Source: Candidatus Gottesmanbacteria bacterium RIFCSPLOWO2_01_FULL_42_22
Lineage (GTDB): Bacteria > Patescibacteriota > Microgenomatia > 2-02-FULL-39-11
Assembly: GCA_001779315.1 (NCBI GenBank)
Contig: MFJU01000026.1
Span: forward strand, 23,687-56,129
Direction of reading: 5' to 3'
DNA length: 32,443 nucleotides
Shown here: piece by piece, positions 7,958 through 14,667 of the stretch
Position numbering within the stretch: the first letter of the stretch is position 1
Layout of the letters: each line of letters starts with the position of its first letter
The notes under the pieces: generated by a model
Seen by the model: only the letters and a program-made list of their open reading frames with translations
Database searches by the model: none
What the model was told of the DNA's origin: nothing
Position numbers and translations under genes: made by a program

Positions 7958-8813
7958 ATTTTGATACCCCCTGACAAAATTTAAGTATTTCTGCAGCAAT
8001 ATTAACCCCTGTTACTCTTTGAACGTTTTTATATTCCATCGTATGATTAACTTCATTAACCAACAAACCCGCATCAGTTTCAAAAATATCAACGCCAAGA
8101 ATTCCTCCTCCAATTGCTTTTGAAGTTTTTGAACAAATATCAGATATTTTTGTATTGATCGTGCAATTTTTAGCCTCTGCACCACGCGCGGTATTTGTAA
8201 TCCAGTGGCTTGTTTCTCTGTATATTGCACAAATTGCTATATTATCTATAACAACAACTCTAATATCCCTGCCCGGTTTTTTGACATATCTTTGAATATA
8301 AAAGACTTTTTGGATTGGAGAACCTAATACTTGCTTTTGTTCAATAATTCCTTCGAGTGCGTCATCGTCATTTACTTTTGCCAAGAGACGTCCCCATGAA
8401 CCAGAAACAGGTTTTATAACTATTGGGTAACCGCCTAATTCCTTTACAGCTTCTTTTGCCTGGCTCTCTGTAAAAACTAAAGCAAATGGTACTGTGGGAA
8501 TTTTATGTTCATGTAAAAGTAGTGAAGTTAAAAATTTATTATCACAGTTTTGAACAACTCTCGATGAATTGACAACTGGAATTCCTATTCGCTCAAAAAA
8601 AAGAGTAGCTTGAAAACCCACAGATGTTGACAAGCATCTGTCTAATATTACGTCGATATTATTATCCCATTTATCTGGATTAAATACCTGATATCTGACA
8701 TCAATTACAGAAAGTGGTATATCCTTTTTTTTTGCTTCACGGATTATTAACTTTTCATCCTCCCTTATAGTAGAATGTAATAATCCAATTTTAAATTTGG
8801 TATTTGATCCCAT
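7950..8813 (-). CDS. lysX: [LysW]-aminoadipate ligase LysX (ATP-grasp)
   Basis: This 287-residue ATP-grasp ligase attaches the alpha-amino group of alpha-aminoadipate to the gamma-carboxyl of the C-terminal glutamate of LysW. Visible marks are DRCLS at 58-62, the ATP-binding KPVSGSWGRL at 134-143, QRYVKKPGRDIRV at about 174-186, and NEVNHTMEYKN at 253-263, the metal-binding strand with the LysX-type NHTMEF/Y wording. RimK and ArgX are relatives. The position directly after lysW (1 nt apart) and the NHTME motif favour LysX. It overlaps lysY by 8 nt. Confidence 0.92.
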   Translation of the reverse strand: MGSNTKFKIGLLHSTIREDEKLIIREAKKKDIPLSVIDVRYQVFNPDKWDNNIDVILDRCLSTSVGFQATLFFERIGIPVVNSSRVVQNCDNKFLTSLLLHEHKIPTVPFALVFTESQAKEAVKELGGYPIVIKPVSGSWGRLLAKVNDDDALEGIIEQKQVLGSPIQKVFYIQRYVKKPGRDIRVVVIDNIAICAIYRETSHWITNTARGAEAKNCTINTKISDICSKTSKAIGGGILGVDIFETDAGLLVNEVNHTMEYKNVQRVTGVNIAAEILKFCQGVSKYG

Positions 8814-8814
8814 A

Positions 8815-8997
8815 TTATTCGCCCCAATCTTCTTCTATCTTGGGCGCCTCTTCAAAAGTGACATTGTTCCCAGTTTTGCCTTTAACAACAATGCGATTAT
8901 TACAGCTAGGACATTGTATAATTTCTGAAACTTCAGTATTATCTTCTACTGAAATCGTTTCTGCGCAGATTGGACAGTCAGATTTCAAATTTGACAT
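8815..8997 (-). CDS. lysW: Amino-group carrier protein LysW
   Basis: This 60-residue acidic zinc-binding carrier protects the amino group of aminoadipate during lysine synthesis. Four cysteines in two pairs, C8-P-I-C11 and C29-P-S-C32, form the zinc site. The C-terminus EEDWGE ends in the glutamate that is modified by LysX, matching the EDWGE tail of characterised LysW proteins. It is the first gene of the operon and is preceded by a clear GGAGGT Shine-Dalgarno (minus strand, around 9005-9010), unlike many leading genes in this window. The protein is a marker that separates this pathway from leucine or free-intermediate lysine pathways. Confidence 0.96.
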   Translation of the reverse strand: MSNLKSDCPICAETISVEDNTEVSEIIQCPSCNNRIVVKGKTGNNVTFEEAPKIEEDWGE

Positions 8998-9020
8998 TAT
9001 GAACTACCTCCATAAATTTT

Positions 9021-9115
9021 TATAATACTTAGTAAATAGCGTTTATTATTACTTAAATATAGAAAATGTCAAATTTTAACTAAATCTTGACAATATTTAT
9101 GTTAAAATGTTAAAT
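9021..9115. promoter_or_regulatory. Divergent promoter region between lysW and the ACT-domain gene, with an inverted repeat
   Basis: Two TTGACA boxes face away from each other: 9067-9072 on the minus strand towards lysW, and 9087-9092 on the plus strand towards the ACT gene. The plus promoter pairs with TTAAAT at 9110-9115 (17-nt spacer). For lysW, TATTAT at about 9021-9028 or TAATAA closer to the TTGACA are the -10 candidates. The two -35 boxes form the ends of an imperfect dyad at 9069-9091 (GTCAA ... TTGAC), a plausible shared operator. Confidence 0.5.
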
Positions 9116-9122
9116 TTCAGAC

Positions 9123-9776
9123 ATGATATCAATATCTGATGCAGTTTTTGAGATAGTTAAGCAATCTCCATATCTAACTGAAGCCTTAAGTGACCAAATC
9201 GTAAATTTATCTTCACTCGCCCGCAAAATTCACAGTCAAGTTGAGGATAAAGTTAAAAAAGATATAAATGATGGAGCAATAATTGCCGCACTTAAACGAA
9301 TTAGTTCTAAACTTAAAAATAAAATTAAAAAAGTTAAAATCCTTAATAATTTGAGTGGTATGACGGTCAGATCGAATATCACAGAATATACATATGTAAA
9401 TACAGAAACTTTGCTTAAAAAAGTACAAGCATTAATTTTAAATATTGGAAGTAAAAGAGAAATTTTTTTGAATCTATCTCAAGGGGTAACCGAATCAACA
9501 ATAATTGCTAGCGGAAATATTGAAAAAGAAATTCAACAGGCATTTAGAAACGAAACTTTAACAGTAAAATTGGAAAATTTATCGTCGATTTCAATAAAAC
9601 TACCGCAAGATACCGTCGATAATCCCGGGGCTTATTATTCCATATTAAAATTGTTCGCGCTTGAAGGAATTAATATGGTGGAAATGATTTCGACCTTTAC
9701 AGAAGTTAGTTTGATTTTTCGGACAAATGATATAGATCGCGCTTTTTCTGTCTTAACAAAAGCCACGATGGAGTAA
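9123..9776 (+). CDS. ACT-domain protein with a helix-turn-helix-like N-terminus; candidate lysine-responsive regulator
   Basis: The 217-residue protein has two recognisable parts. Residues 1 to about 70 are helical and include LSSLARKIH...DGAIIAALKRI, which reads like a small DNA-binding helix-turn-helix but is not a family I can name. The C-terminal part (about 160-215) resembles the ACT repeat of aspartate kinases: DNPGAYYSILKLFALEGINMVEMISTFTEVSLIF, with the PG-x-Y and GINMVEM signatures. No kinase domain is present. ACT repeats of this type bind lysine or threonine in aspartokinases. The gene is divergent from lysW and shares its control region, so a role as a lysine-sensing repressor is a reasonable inference. 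It has no Shine-Dalgarno, and the -10 box ends 7 nt before the ATG, suggesting a leaderless message. Confidence 0.7.
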   Translation: MISISDAVFEIVKQSPYLTEALSDQIVNLSSLARKIHSQVEDKVKKDINDGAIIAALKRISSKLKNKIKKVKILNNLSGMTVRSNITEYTYVNTETLLKKVQALILNIGSKREIFLNLSQGVTESTIIASGNIEKEIQQAFRNETLTVKLENLSSISIKLPQDTVDNPGAYYSILKLFALEGINMVEMISTFTEVSLIFRTNDIDRAFSVLTKATME

Positions 9777-9954
9777 GTTTTTTAAGTTTATATACGAGGT
9801 CTAAAAAATTCTTATCTGCGGTGCTTCTGATCTTATAATCCACCCGAATTTATCTCTAAGTAAGATCAAACGGTCTTTTCTGGGTTGGGGTAACTGGAAA
9901 GAGAACTGGAATTGAAAAAGTGGAGCAGAGAAATTCAAGTGCCGACAGATAAAT

Positions 9955-10365
9955 TCATTCCGCTGATTTTACCAATCGTTTTAAAATATGTAGGCGTAAA
10001 ATAAAAATATAGAAAAGTATTACAAAAATCCCTGTAATCAGAAAATCGTAACCTTTCAGATAATATCGGGTAGTATTAAAACCGAGATCGCCTAAAACAA
10101 CGGCAAATTCCTCAAAAATAATTCCGAGTCCTATTGCCGGCAGGCGATATACCATTCTTCTTTTTTTATTTAGGAGATAATAAAGAATCAATAAAAGGCC
10201 TATCTGATAATGATGCAAAGAATCATTTAGAATTCTTTGGTAAATTTTTGACTCCTTATCAAATATCACAGTGAGAGAAATTACCCAAATCCTGGTCAGG
10301 ATCATGGCAATAAATACAGATCTAAAAAATTTAACAATGCTTTTATTAATTTTAAGTTTAAACAT
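9955..10365 (-). CDS. Small polytopic membrane protein of unknown function
   Basis: This 136-residue protein has about four hydrophobic segments (roughly 12-33, 53-65, 72-93 and 106-127), with basic residues between them (NKKRRMVYR at about 66-74). I do not recognise the family. It is not close to its neighbours in direction or function: the ACT gene is convergent and the DUF2680 gene lies about 190 bp upstream. An extended -10 promoter (10398-10406) supports transcription. There is no Shine-Dalgarno. An eight-codon frame at 10358-10384 overlaps the start codon and might couple translation, but this is weak. The 178 bp between this gene and the ACT gene (9777-9954) holds nothing I can recognise. 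Confidence 0.6.
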   Translation of the reverse strand: MFKLKINKSIVKFFRSVFIAMILTRIWVISLTVIFDKESKIYQRILNDSLHHYQIGLLLILYYLLNKKRRMVYRLPAIGLGIIFEEFAVVLGDLGFNTTRYYLKGYDFLITGIFVILFYIFILRLHILKRLVKSAE

Positions 10366-10397
10366 ATAGAAGCAAATGATTCATTTATTGAAGAATA

Positions 10398-10406
10398 ATT
10401 ATATCA
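10398..10406 (-). promoter_or_regulatory. Extended -10 promoter of the small membrane protein gene
   Basis: The minus strand reads TGATATAAT, a perfect TGn extended -10 with consensus TATAAT. Transcription would start near 10391, about 26 nt before the ATG. No convincing -35 hexamer is seen, as is common with extended -10 promoters. Confidence 0.55.
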
Positions 10407-10500
10407 AATAAGACTAAATATTTCCTATGTGTTATTTGCCTTAAAGATTGGAGTGTGCTCTCGAATTCGCCAGCTAGGTCGTAAGCGGTTTTCATAAGGA

Positions 10501-10524
10501 CATTCCGACCTCTTGATCGGAATG
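10501..10524. terminator. Hairpin downstream of the DUF2680 gene, possible terminator
   Basis: CATTCCGA (10501-10508) and TCGGAATG (10517-10524) form a perfect 8-bp stem with an 8-nt loop, 30 bp past the stop of the minus-strand DUF2680 gene. There is no run of T after it on the minus strand, so it may stabilise a 3' end rather than terminate intrinsically. Confidence 0.4.
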
Positions 10525-10554
10525 CCCTTGCTCAACATGAGAGAACCTCCTCAA

Positions 10555-10992
10555 TTAATCAGCCCGCCAGCCTCTCATCATTCCCCATTTTCCTCCAAAT
10601 CCTCCGAAAAAGAGGTTGAGGTCGATGCCGTTTTCTTCAGCCCATGTCTGCATCTCTTCATGGTGTGCTTCTCTATCTGTCTGCCTCTTTTCCATCAGTT
10701 CTTCTTTCTTATCCATGATCAGTTGCTTCTTGGCTTCGGTCAGCTTGCCTTCTTTGACCAAAGCTGTCAACCTCTCTTCAAACCTGGCTTTCATCTCTTC
10801 CTGCCGTGCTTGTTTATGTTCGTCAAAAACCGACTGCACATCTGCCTCTTTCAGATTGAATTTATCCGCAATTCGCGTAATCAGACTTTTGAATGGTGAT
10901 TCATTCGTCTGGGCGGATACAGAAGCTGTTCTAACCAGACCGGCTCCGAGAAGTGTCAATAATAAGGCAGTAACAATTAAAGTTTTTTTAAT
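10555..10992 (-). CDS. Secreted DUF2680-family protein with an apparent ATT start codon
   Basis: The 145-residue reading has an N-terminal signal peptide (I/M-KKTLIVTALLLTLLGAG, cleavage probably after VSA at about residue 27). A helical, highly charged domain follows, with RIADKFNLKEADVQSVFDE, the pattern of the DUF2680 family, and a Gly/Trp-rich tail. The function is unknown; the abundance of Glu, Lys, Gln and Arg suggests a helical extracytoplasmic protein. The only ATG-like start in frame is absent: the GAGGAGGT Shine-Dalgarno (11001-11008) is spaced 8 nt from an ATT codon at 10992-10990, directly before KKTLIV. A TTG at 10959 would remove half the signal peptide and lacks a ribosome site. 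So initiation at AUU, or an ATG-to-ATT error in the sequence, is indicated. Confidence 0.75.
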   Translation of the reverse strand: MKKTLIVTALLLTLLGAGLVRTASVSAQTNESPFKSLITRIADKFNLKEADVQSVFDEHKQARQEEMKARFEERLTALVKEGKLTEAKKQLIMDKKEELMEKRQTDREAHHEEMQTWAEENGIDLNLFFGGFGGKWGMMRGWRAD

Positions 10993-11000
10993 CTTTTCTC

Positions 11001-11008
11001 ACCTCCTC
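11001..11008 (-). promoter_or_regulatory. Shine-Dalgarno that fixes the ATT start of the DUF2680 gene
   Basis: GAGGAGGT on the minus strand is a near-perfect anti-16S match. Its 8-nt distance points to the ATT at 10992-10990 and not to the TTG at 10959, which is 41 nt away. Confidence 0.75.
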
Positions 11009-11009
11009 T

Positions 11010-11046
11010 AGAAAGACTTAGTGAATATCATGAACTTAGTCTTTCT
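11010..11046. promoter_or_regulatory. Inverted repeat directly upstream of the DUF2680 ribosome-binding site
   Basis: Arms 11010-11022 and 11034-11046 (AGAAAGACTTAGT and ACTTAGTCTTTCT) pair at 12 of 13 positions around an 11-nt loop. The 3' arm on the minus strand ends 1 nt from the Shine-Dalgarno. It could be a 5'-leader hairpin that controls ribosome access or a protein operator. Confidence 0.5.
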
Positions 11047-11049
11047 TGA

Positions 11050-11119
11050 GTCCGCCTAAGATTGCTCTTCGAGCCGCGCTACGAACAGTAGGTAAGGCGA
11101 GAAGTAAGATCAGGCGGAC
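11050..11119. repeat. Long-range inverted repeat in the gap between the DUF2680 and sugar-dehydrogenase genes
   Basis: GTCCGCCT (11050-11057) and AGGCGGAC (11112-11119) are perfect inverted copies with 54 nt between them, and flanking CTTG/CAAG bases extend the pairing. The enclosed sequence is richer in G and C than its flanks. No promoter or gene is obvious; a structured RNA or small palindromic element is possible. Confidence 0.4.
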
Positions 11120-11161
11120 AAGTTCATTGTCATAGAATAGGAAATATTCCTGAAAGAATGC

Positions 11162-12289
11162 TTAAAGGGATGAGGGATTTATGCGGATAATCCGGTCATC
11201 GGCAGGATTGGGATTACCGCGGCCGTCATGATTTGAGGTAGTTATGTAAAGCATGTTATCAGGACCTTTGATGACTTCCCTGATCCGACCATATTGGCCT
11301 TTAAAATGCTCTTTTAAATCCGTCAGTTTATTCCCGTTAATGACAGCCTCATAAAGCGTTTGCCCGCGCAAACCGCCGAAAAAGAGGGCGTTCCCGATAA
11401 AAGCCGCTCCCGCCGGCGCCCAAGTAGTTTTACTCCCGGAATGCCGGACCGGACTTACCATTCCCTCTTTTTTTTCATCTCCCTGGATGTCCGGCCAGCC
11501 GTAATTTTTACCGTTTTCGATCAGATTAAGCTCATCCAGTCCTGAAGCAACACCGGACCGGCCATGCTCTGTAGCCCAAAGTCGGTCGGCCGCATCCCAA
11601 GCCAAACCCTGAACGTTGCGGTGACCGTAAGAATAAATTTCATTGTTAAAAGGATTGCCTGGTGCTGCATCACCATCTGCAGTAACCCTAAGAATTTTTC
11701 CGGCTAAAGATGATTTATCCTGTGCCCGGGATGGCTCCTGGGCATCGCCTGTTCCTATATATAAATTAATATCAGGTCCGAATTTGATCCGGCCGCCGTT
11801 ATGATTGGAGGCTCCGGGAATCCTGTTAACAATTACTTTCTCATCTGTTAATTGTCCATTCCGGTAAATCATCCTTACAACCCGGTTATAAGTATTGGAA
11901 CCGGACTGTAAATATGTGTAATAAAGATAGATATAGCTGTTTTCGGAAAAATCAGGATGAGGTACTATACCCAAGAGTCCCCCTTCCCCGATTTCTTTAA
12001 CTTGAGTTAAAGCCGCTACCGGCTCGGATTTCAAGACCCCTTGATCATTTATCTGGCGGACTCTCCCCGGCCTTTCCGTCACTAACATGGTGTTGTCCGG
12101 CAAAAAAGCTATTGCCCATGGAGTATCCAGATTTGAAGCAACAACCTTTATTGAATCAGAAGTTGCAGTAATATCCCCAGTTATATTAGAAGAGGGCTTT
12201 TCCGTAACAATATTGTCCCTGCCGCCTCTGAAAAAGAACCAGGCAACCGCCAATGAAACAAATAATATAACTAAGACCGCTTTACTCAT
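11162..12289 (-). CDS. Membrane-anchored PQQ-type soluble aldose sugar dehydrogenase-like protein
   Basis: This 375-residue six-bladed beta-propeller is of the glucose/sorbosone dehydrogenase family (YliI/Asd-like). Residues 4-20 form a transmembrane anchor with the propeller outside. Typical marks are LDTPWAIAFLPD, TERPGRV, the SNHNGGRIKFGPD...LYIGTGD stretch that carries the catalytic His and metal/PQQ contacts, YGHRNVQGLAWD, and ATEHGRSG...DELN. Characterised relatives oxidise sugars with PQQ. Whether this organism has PQQ is unknown and no PQQ synthesis genes are in view, so the activity may differ. It is the last gene of the exporter operon, 13 nt after the DUF5666-like gene, with no Shine-Dalgarno of its own. 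Confidence 0.85.
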   Translation of the reverse strand: MSKAVLVILFVSLAVAWFFFRGGRDNIVTEKPSSNITGDITATSDSIKVVASNLDTPWAIAFLPDNTMLVTERPGRVRQINDQGVLKSEPVAALTQVKEIGEGGLLGIVPHPDFSENSYIYLYYTYLQSGSNTYNRVVRMIYRNGQLTDEKVIVNRIPGASNHNGGRIKFGPDINLYIGTGDAQEPSRAQDKSSLAGKILRVTADGDAAPGNPFNNEIYSYGHRNVQGLAWDAADRLWATEHGRSGVASGLDELNLIENGKNYGWPDIQGDEKKEGMVSPVRHSGSKTTWAPAGAAFIGNALFFGGLRGQTLYEAVINGNKLTDLKEHFKGQYGRIREVIKGPDNMLYITTSNHDGRGNPNPADDRIIRINPSSL

Positions 12290-12302
12290 AACTAAAAAAA
12301 GC

Positions 12303-12722
12303 TTAAGGTGTCGGAGTCATTCTTCCCCGCATTTCCCGGAACATCCCGGTTCCGATCGAGATGTTTTCAGCGGTAACCGAGCCGTCGGTATTATTACTGC
12401 CGAAGGCCGTCACTCTTTCCCCGACTTTAAGATCCGTTTTTGCCCCCTCGGAAGCTTTATTAATGGCAGTTTTATCCGAAAGAATTATGATTTTGGAACT
12501 GCCGTCAGCTAATTTAACAGTAATACTCTCATCGTCACCGGCAATAATCTCTCCGTTAACCGGCCGGAAACCTGATTGTAGTGATCCTCCCGTCCGATTA
12601 CGGAATTGACCGGCCGTAAAATCAGTTCTTGCGGAACTTCCTACTGACTTTCCGGCGAAAAAACCGGCTGCAGCTGCAACTATAGCAATAATAACAATAA
12701 TTATAATTTGATTTTTCTTCAT
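12303..12722 (-). CDS. Membrane-anchored DUF5666-like protein
   Basis: The 139-residue protein has an N-terminal transmembrane helix (5-23) and an extracytoplasmic beta-rich domain from about residue 53: VNGEIIAGDDESITVKLADG, then DLKVGERVTAFG and SVTAENISIG. This is the pattern of DUF5666 (small OB-like repeats of unknown function). A start at ATG 12722 was chosen because AAAGGAGGTGATC lies just upstream, nearly the full anti-16S complement, and because it puts KK before the hydrophobic helix; a start at 12743 would add seven residues. The ribosome-binding site sits in the tail of the permease gene, 13 nt away. A part in the exporter as an accessory or surface factor is inferred from position only. 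Confidence 0.75.
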   Translation of the reverse strand: MKKNQIIIIVIIAIVAAAAGFFAGKSVGSSARTDFTAGQFRNRTGGSLQSGFRPVNGEIIAGDDESITVKLADGSSKIIILSDKTAINKASEGAKTDLKVGERVTAFGSNNTDGSVTAENISIGTGMFREMRGRMTPTP

Positions 12723-12735
12723 TAGATCACCTCCT

Positions 12736-13959
12736 TTACTCATACCTCAAGGCTTCTATCGGTTCAAGATTAGCTGCTTTTCTGGCAGGATACCAGCCGA
12801 AAATAATACCGATAGCAGCCGAAACAACAAAGGCTAAAAAAATTGAGTTTAAAGAAACGACAAAGGCAAATGACATAAATACTGAAAACAGAAAGGATAT
12901 CAAAACCCCCAAAATAATGCCGAATAGGCCACCCGTAAAAGTCAGAATGACACTTTCGCTCAAAAATTGGGTGATGATCACTTTTTTCTTGGCTCCCAAA
13001 GCTTTACGCAAACCGATCTCTCTGGTCCTTTCGGTAACCGTCACCAGCATGACATTCATGATACCGATGCCGCCGACCAAAAGGGAAATGGCTGCCACAC
13101 CTGATAAAAGTGCAGTAAAAGTACCGGTCACCTGGGAAGCCGTCTCCAAAATATCCTGTTGGGAAAAGATGGAAAAATCAGCTTCCTGCGGATCACTCAA
13201 TTTATGGCGCTGTAAAAGAAGGTAACCGACCTGATTTTGAGCTTGCACCATCACTTCTTCACTTTCCGCTTCGAGCGAAATAGTCGATAGGTAATTGACG
13301 CCGAAAAGCTGTTTTTGCGCGATAGTCAACGGCACATAGATAACATCATCCTGGTTTTGGAAACCGCTGCCGCCTTTGGAGACTGTCACACCGATGACTC
13401 GAAGTGTCTGGCCGTTTATCCTAACCGCTTGGCCGACGGGATTTATCCCTTCGCCGAATAAATCAGCGGTTGCCGCCGGACCCAGTACCGCCACCCGGGT
13501 CTGCGCAGTCACATCCCGCTCGGTAATAAAATTTCCGAAAGCTGTCTCTATTTTCCGAACTTGGGCATATAGAGGAGTTACTCCCATCACCGAAGTATTG
13601 GTATTATTGCGGCCGGCAACCACCTGGGCCCTTCCGGAGTATTCGGGAGAAACATTTTTAACGGCGGTAATGGCAGGTGAATTTTCTATGTCTTTGGCAT
13701 CATTAAATGTCAGTGTGGTTCTGGCACCGGCCGCTCCCCTGACTCCTCCACTTTGGGCTGAACCGGGCATGACCGTCAATAAATTTGAACCGAGCGACTG
13801 GATTTGCGACTCAACCGCTTTTTGGCTGGCCTGCCCCAAAGAAACCAGGGCTATGACCGAGCCTATACCGATGATAATGCCTAAAATTGCCAAACCTGTG
13901 CGCAGTTTATTGAGAGCCAGTGTTGACAAACTTTCGATTGCTAATTCCCGGAAATCCAT
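12736..13959 (-). CDS. MacB-like ABC transporter permease (FtsX domain, periplasmic MacB core)
   Basis: This 407-residue permease has the MacB plan. TM1 lies at about 17-42 (RTGLAILGIIIGIGSVIAL), then a large extracytoplasmic domain up to about residue 280, then three C-terminal helices that form the FtsX domain, with the typical VTERTREIGLRKALGA segment between them. Such permeases move lipoproteins, peptides or drugs by a mechanotransmission mechanism rather than passing substrate through the membrane. I chose ATG 13959, 1 nt after the ATPase gene. A longer frame from 14058 adds 33 residues inside the ATPase gene. It acts with the ATPase and the MacA-like adaptor just upstream. No TolC partner is visible here. 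Confidence 0.88.
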   Translation of the reverse strand: MDFRELAIESLSTLALNKLRTGLAILGIIIGIGSVIALVSLGQASQKAVESQIQSLGSNLLTVMPGSAQSGGVRGAAGARTTLTFNDAKDIENSPAITAVKNVSPEYSGRAQVVAGRNNTNTSVMGVTPLYAQVRKIETAFGNFITERDVTAQTRVAVLGPAATADLFGEGINPVGQAVRINGQTLRVIGVTVSKGGSGFQNQDDVIYVPLTIAQKQLFGVNYLSTISLEAESEEVMVQAQNQVGYLLLQRHKLSDPQEADFSIFSQQDILETASQVTGTFTALLSGVAAISLLVGGIGIMNVMLVTVTERTREIGLRKALGAKKKVIITQFLSESVILTFTGGLFGIILGVLISFLFSVFMSFAFVVSLNSIFLAFVVSAAIGIIFGWYPARKAANLEPIEALRYE

Positions 13960-13960
13960 A

Positions 13961-14653
13961 TCAGATTTTCCTCCGGCGGTGACCATTGCCGTCTGAGGCA
14001 ATATGGCCGTCTTTGAGGTGAATAATCCTTTTGGCATATTCGGCAATATCTGCCTCATGGGTGATCATGATGATCGTATGGCCTTCACGGTTCAGCTTCC
14101 GGAAAATTTCCATGATTTCTGCCGCCTGGGCCGAAGCAATATTGCCTGTCGGCTCATCGGCCAAGAGGATACTCGGGTTCATGACCAATCCCCGGGCAAT
14201 GGCCACCCTTTGCTGTTGTCCTCCGGACAACTGATTAGAGGTATGGAAAAACCTGTCCTTCAAACCTACCATTTCCAGATACATTTCCGCGCGCCGGCGC
14301 CTTTCATCGGCGGTTATATCCGCATAGACCATCGGCAGCATGACATTTTTTAAAGCAGTTGTCCTGGGCAAAAGATTATAAGCCTGAAAAATAAAACCGA
14401 TCTTTTTATTGCGTACTTCGGCCAACTCATCATCGGATAATCCGGCCATATTTTCACCGTCCAGAAAATACTTGCCTGAAGAAGGTTTATCCAAGGCACC
14501 GAGAATATGCATCAAAGTTGATTTGCCTGAACCGGACGGTCCCATAATAGCCACAAATTCGCCCTTTTTTATTTCAAATGAAACATCGGCCAAAGCCACA
14601 GTTTCCAATTCGCCTATTTTATAGGTTTTTGACATATGGGATACTTTGATCAT
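13961..14653 (-). CDS. MacB/LolD-type ABC transporter ATPase
   Basis: This 230-residue ATP-binding subunit has Walker A GPSGSGKST (about 38-46), the Q-loop IFQAYNLLP, signature LSGGQQQR, Walker B ILLADEPT and H-loop ITHE. It is of the MacB/LolD/FtsE group, which pairs with FtsX-type permeases. The D-loop reads GNIASAQ where most relatives have GNLDS, so the conserved D-loop aspartate is replaced by alanine; this may alter coupling between the two ATP sites. It follows the adaptor gene by 14 nt and precedes the permease by 1 nt. Confidence 0.9.
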   Translation of the reverse strand: MIKVSHMSKTYKIGELETVALADVSFEIKKGEFVAIMGPSGSGKSTLMHILGALDKPSSGKYFLDGENMAGLSDDELAEVRNKKIGFIFQAYNLLPRTTALKNVMLPMVYADITADERRRRAEMYLEMVGLKDRFFHTSNQLSGGQQQRVAIARGLVMNPSILLADEPTGNIASAQAAEIMEIFRKLNREGHTIIMITHEADIAEYAKRIIHLKDGHIASDGNGHRRRKI

Positions 14654-14667
14654 AGAGTAGTGAAAAA

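Noticed and set aside
7950-8813. Calling the ATP-grasp gene RimK or ArgX
   Set aside because: The DRCLS and NHTMEYKN motifs and the adjacent lysW favour LysX.
9777-9954. Possible gene remnant between the ACT gene and the small membrane protein
   Set aside because: Both strands are broken by stops and no stretch matches a family I could name with confidence.
10358-10384. Eight-codon upstream frame overlapping the small membrane protein start
   Set aside because: It is too short to distinguish from chance, and no ribosome site supports it.
13376-13996. Long open frame (206 codons) antisense to the permease gene
   Set aside because: It is the complement of a well-supported MacB-like gene. Its protein is low-complexity Thr/Pro/Ala with no recognisable domain.
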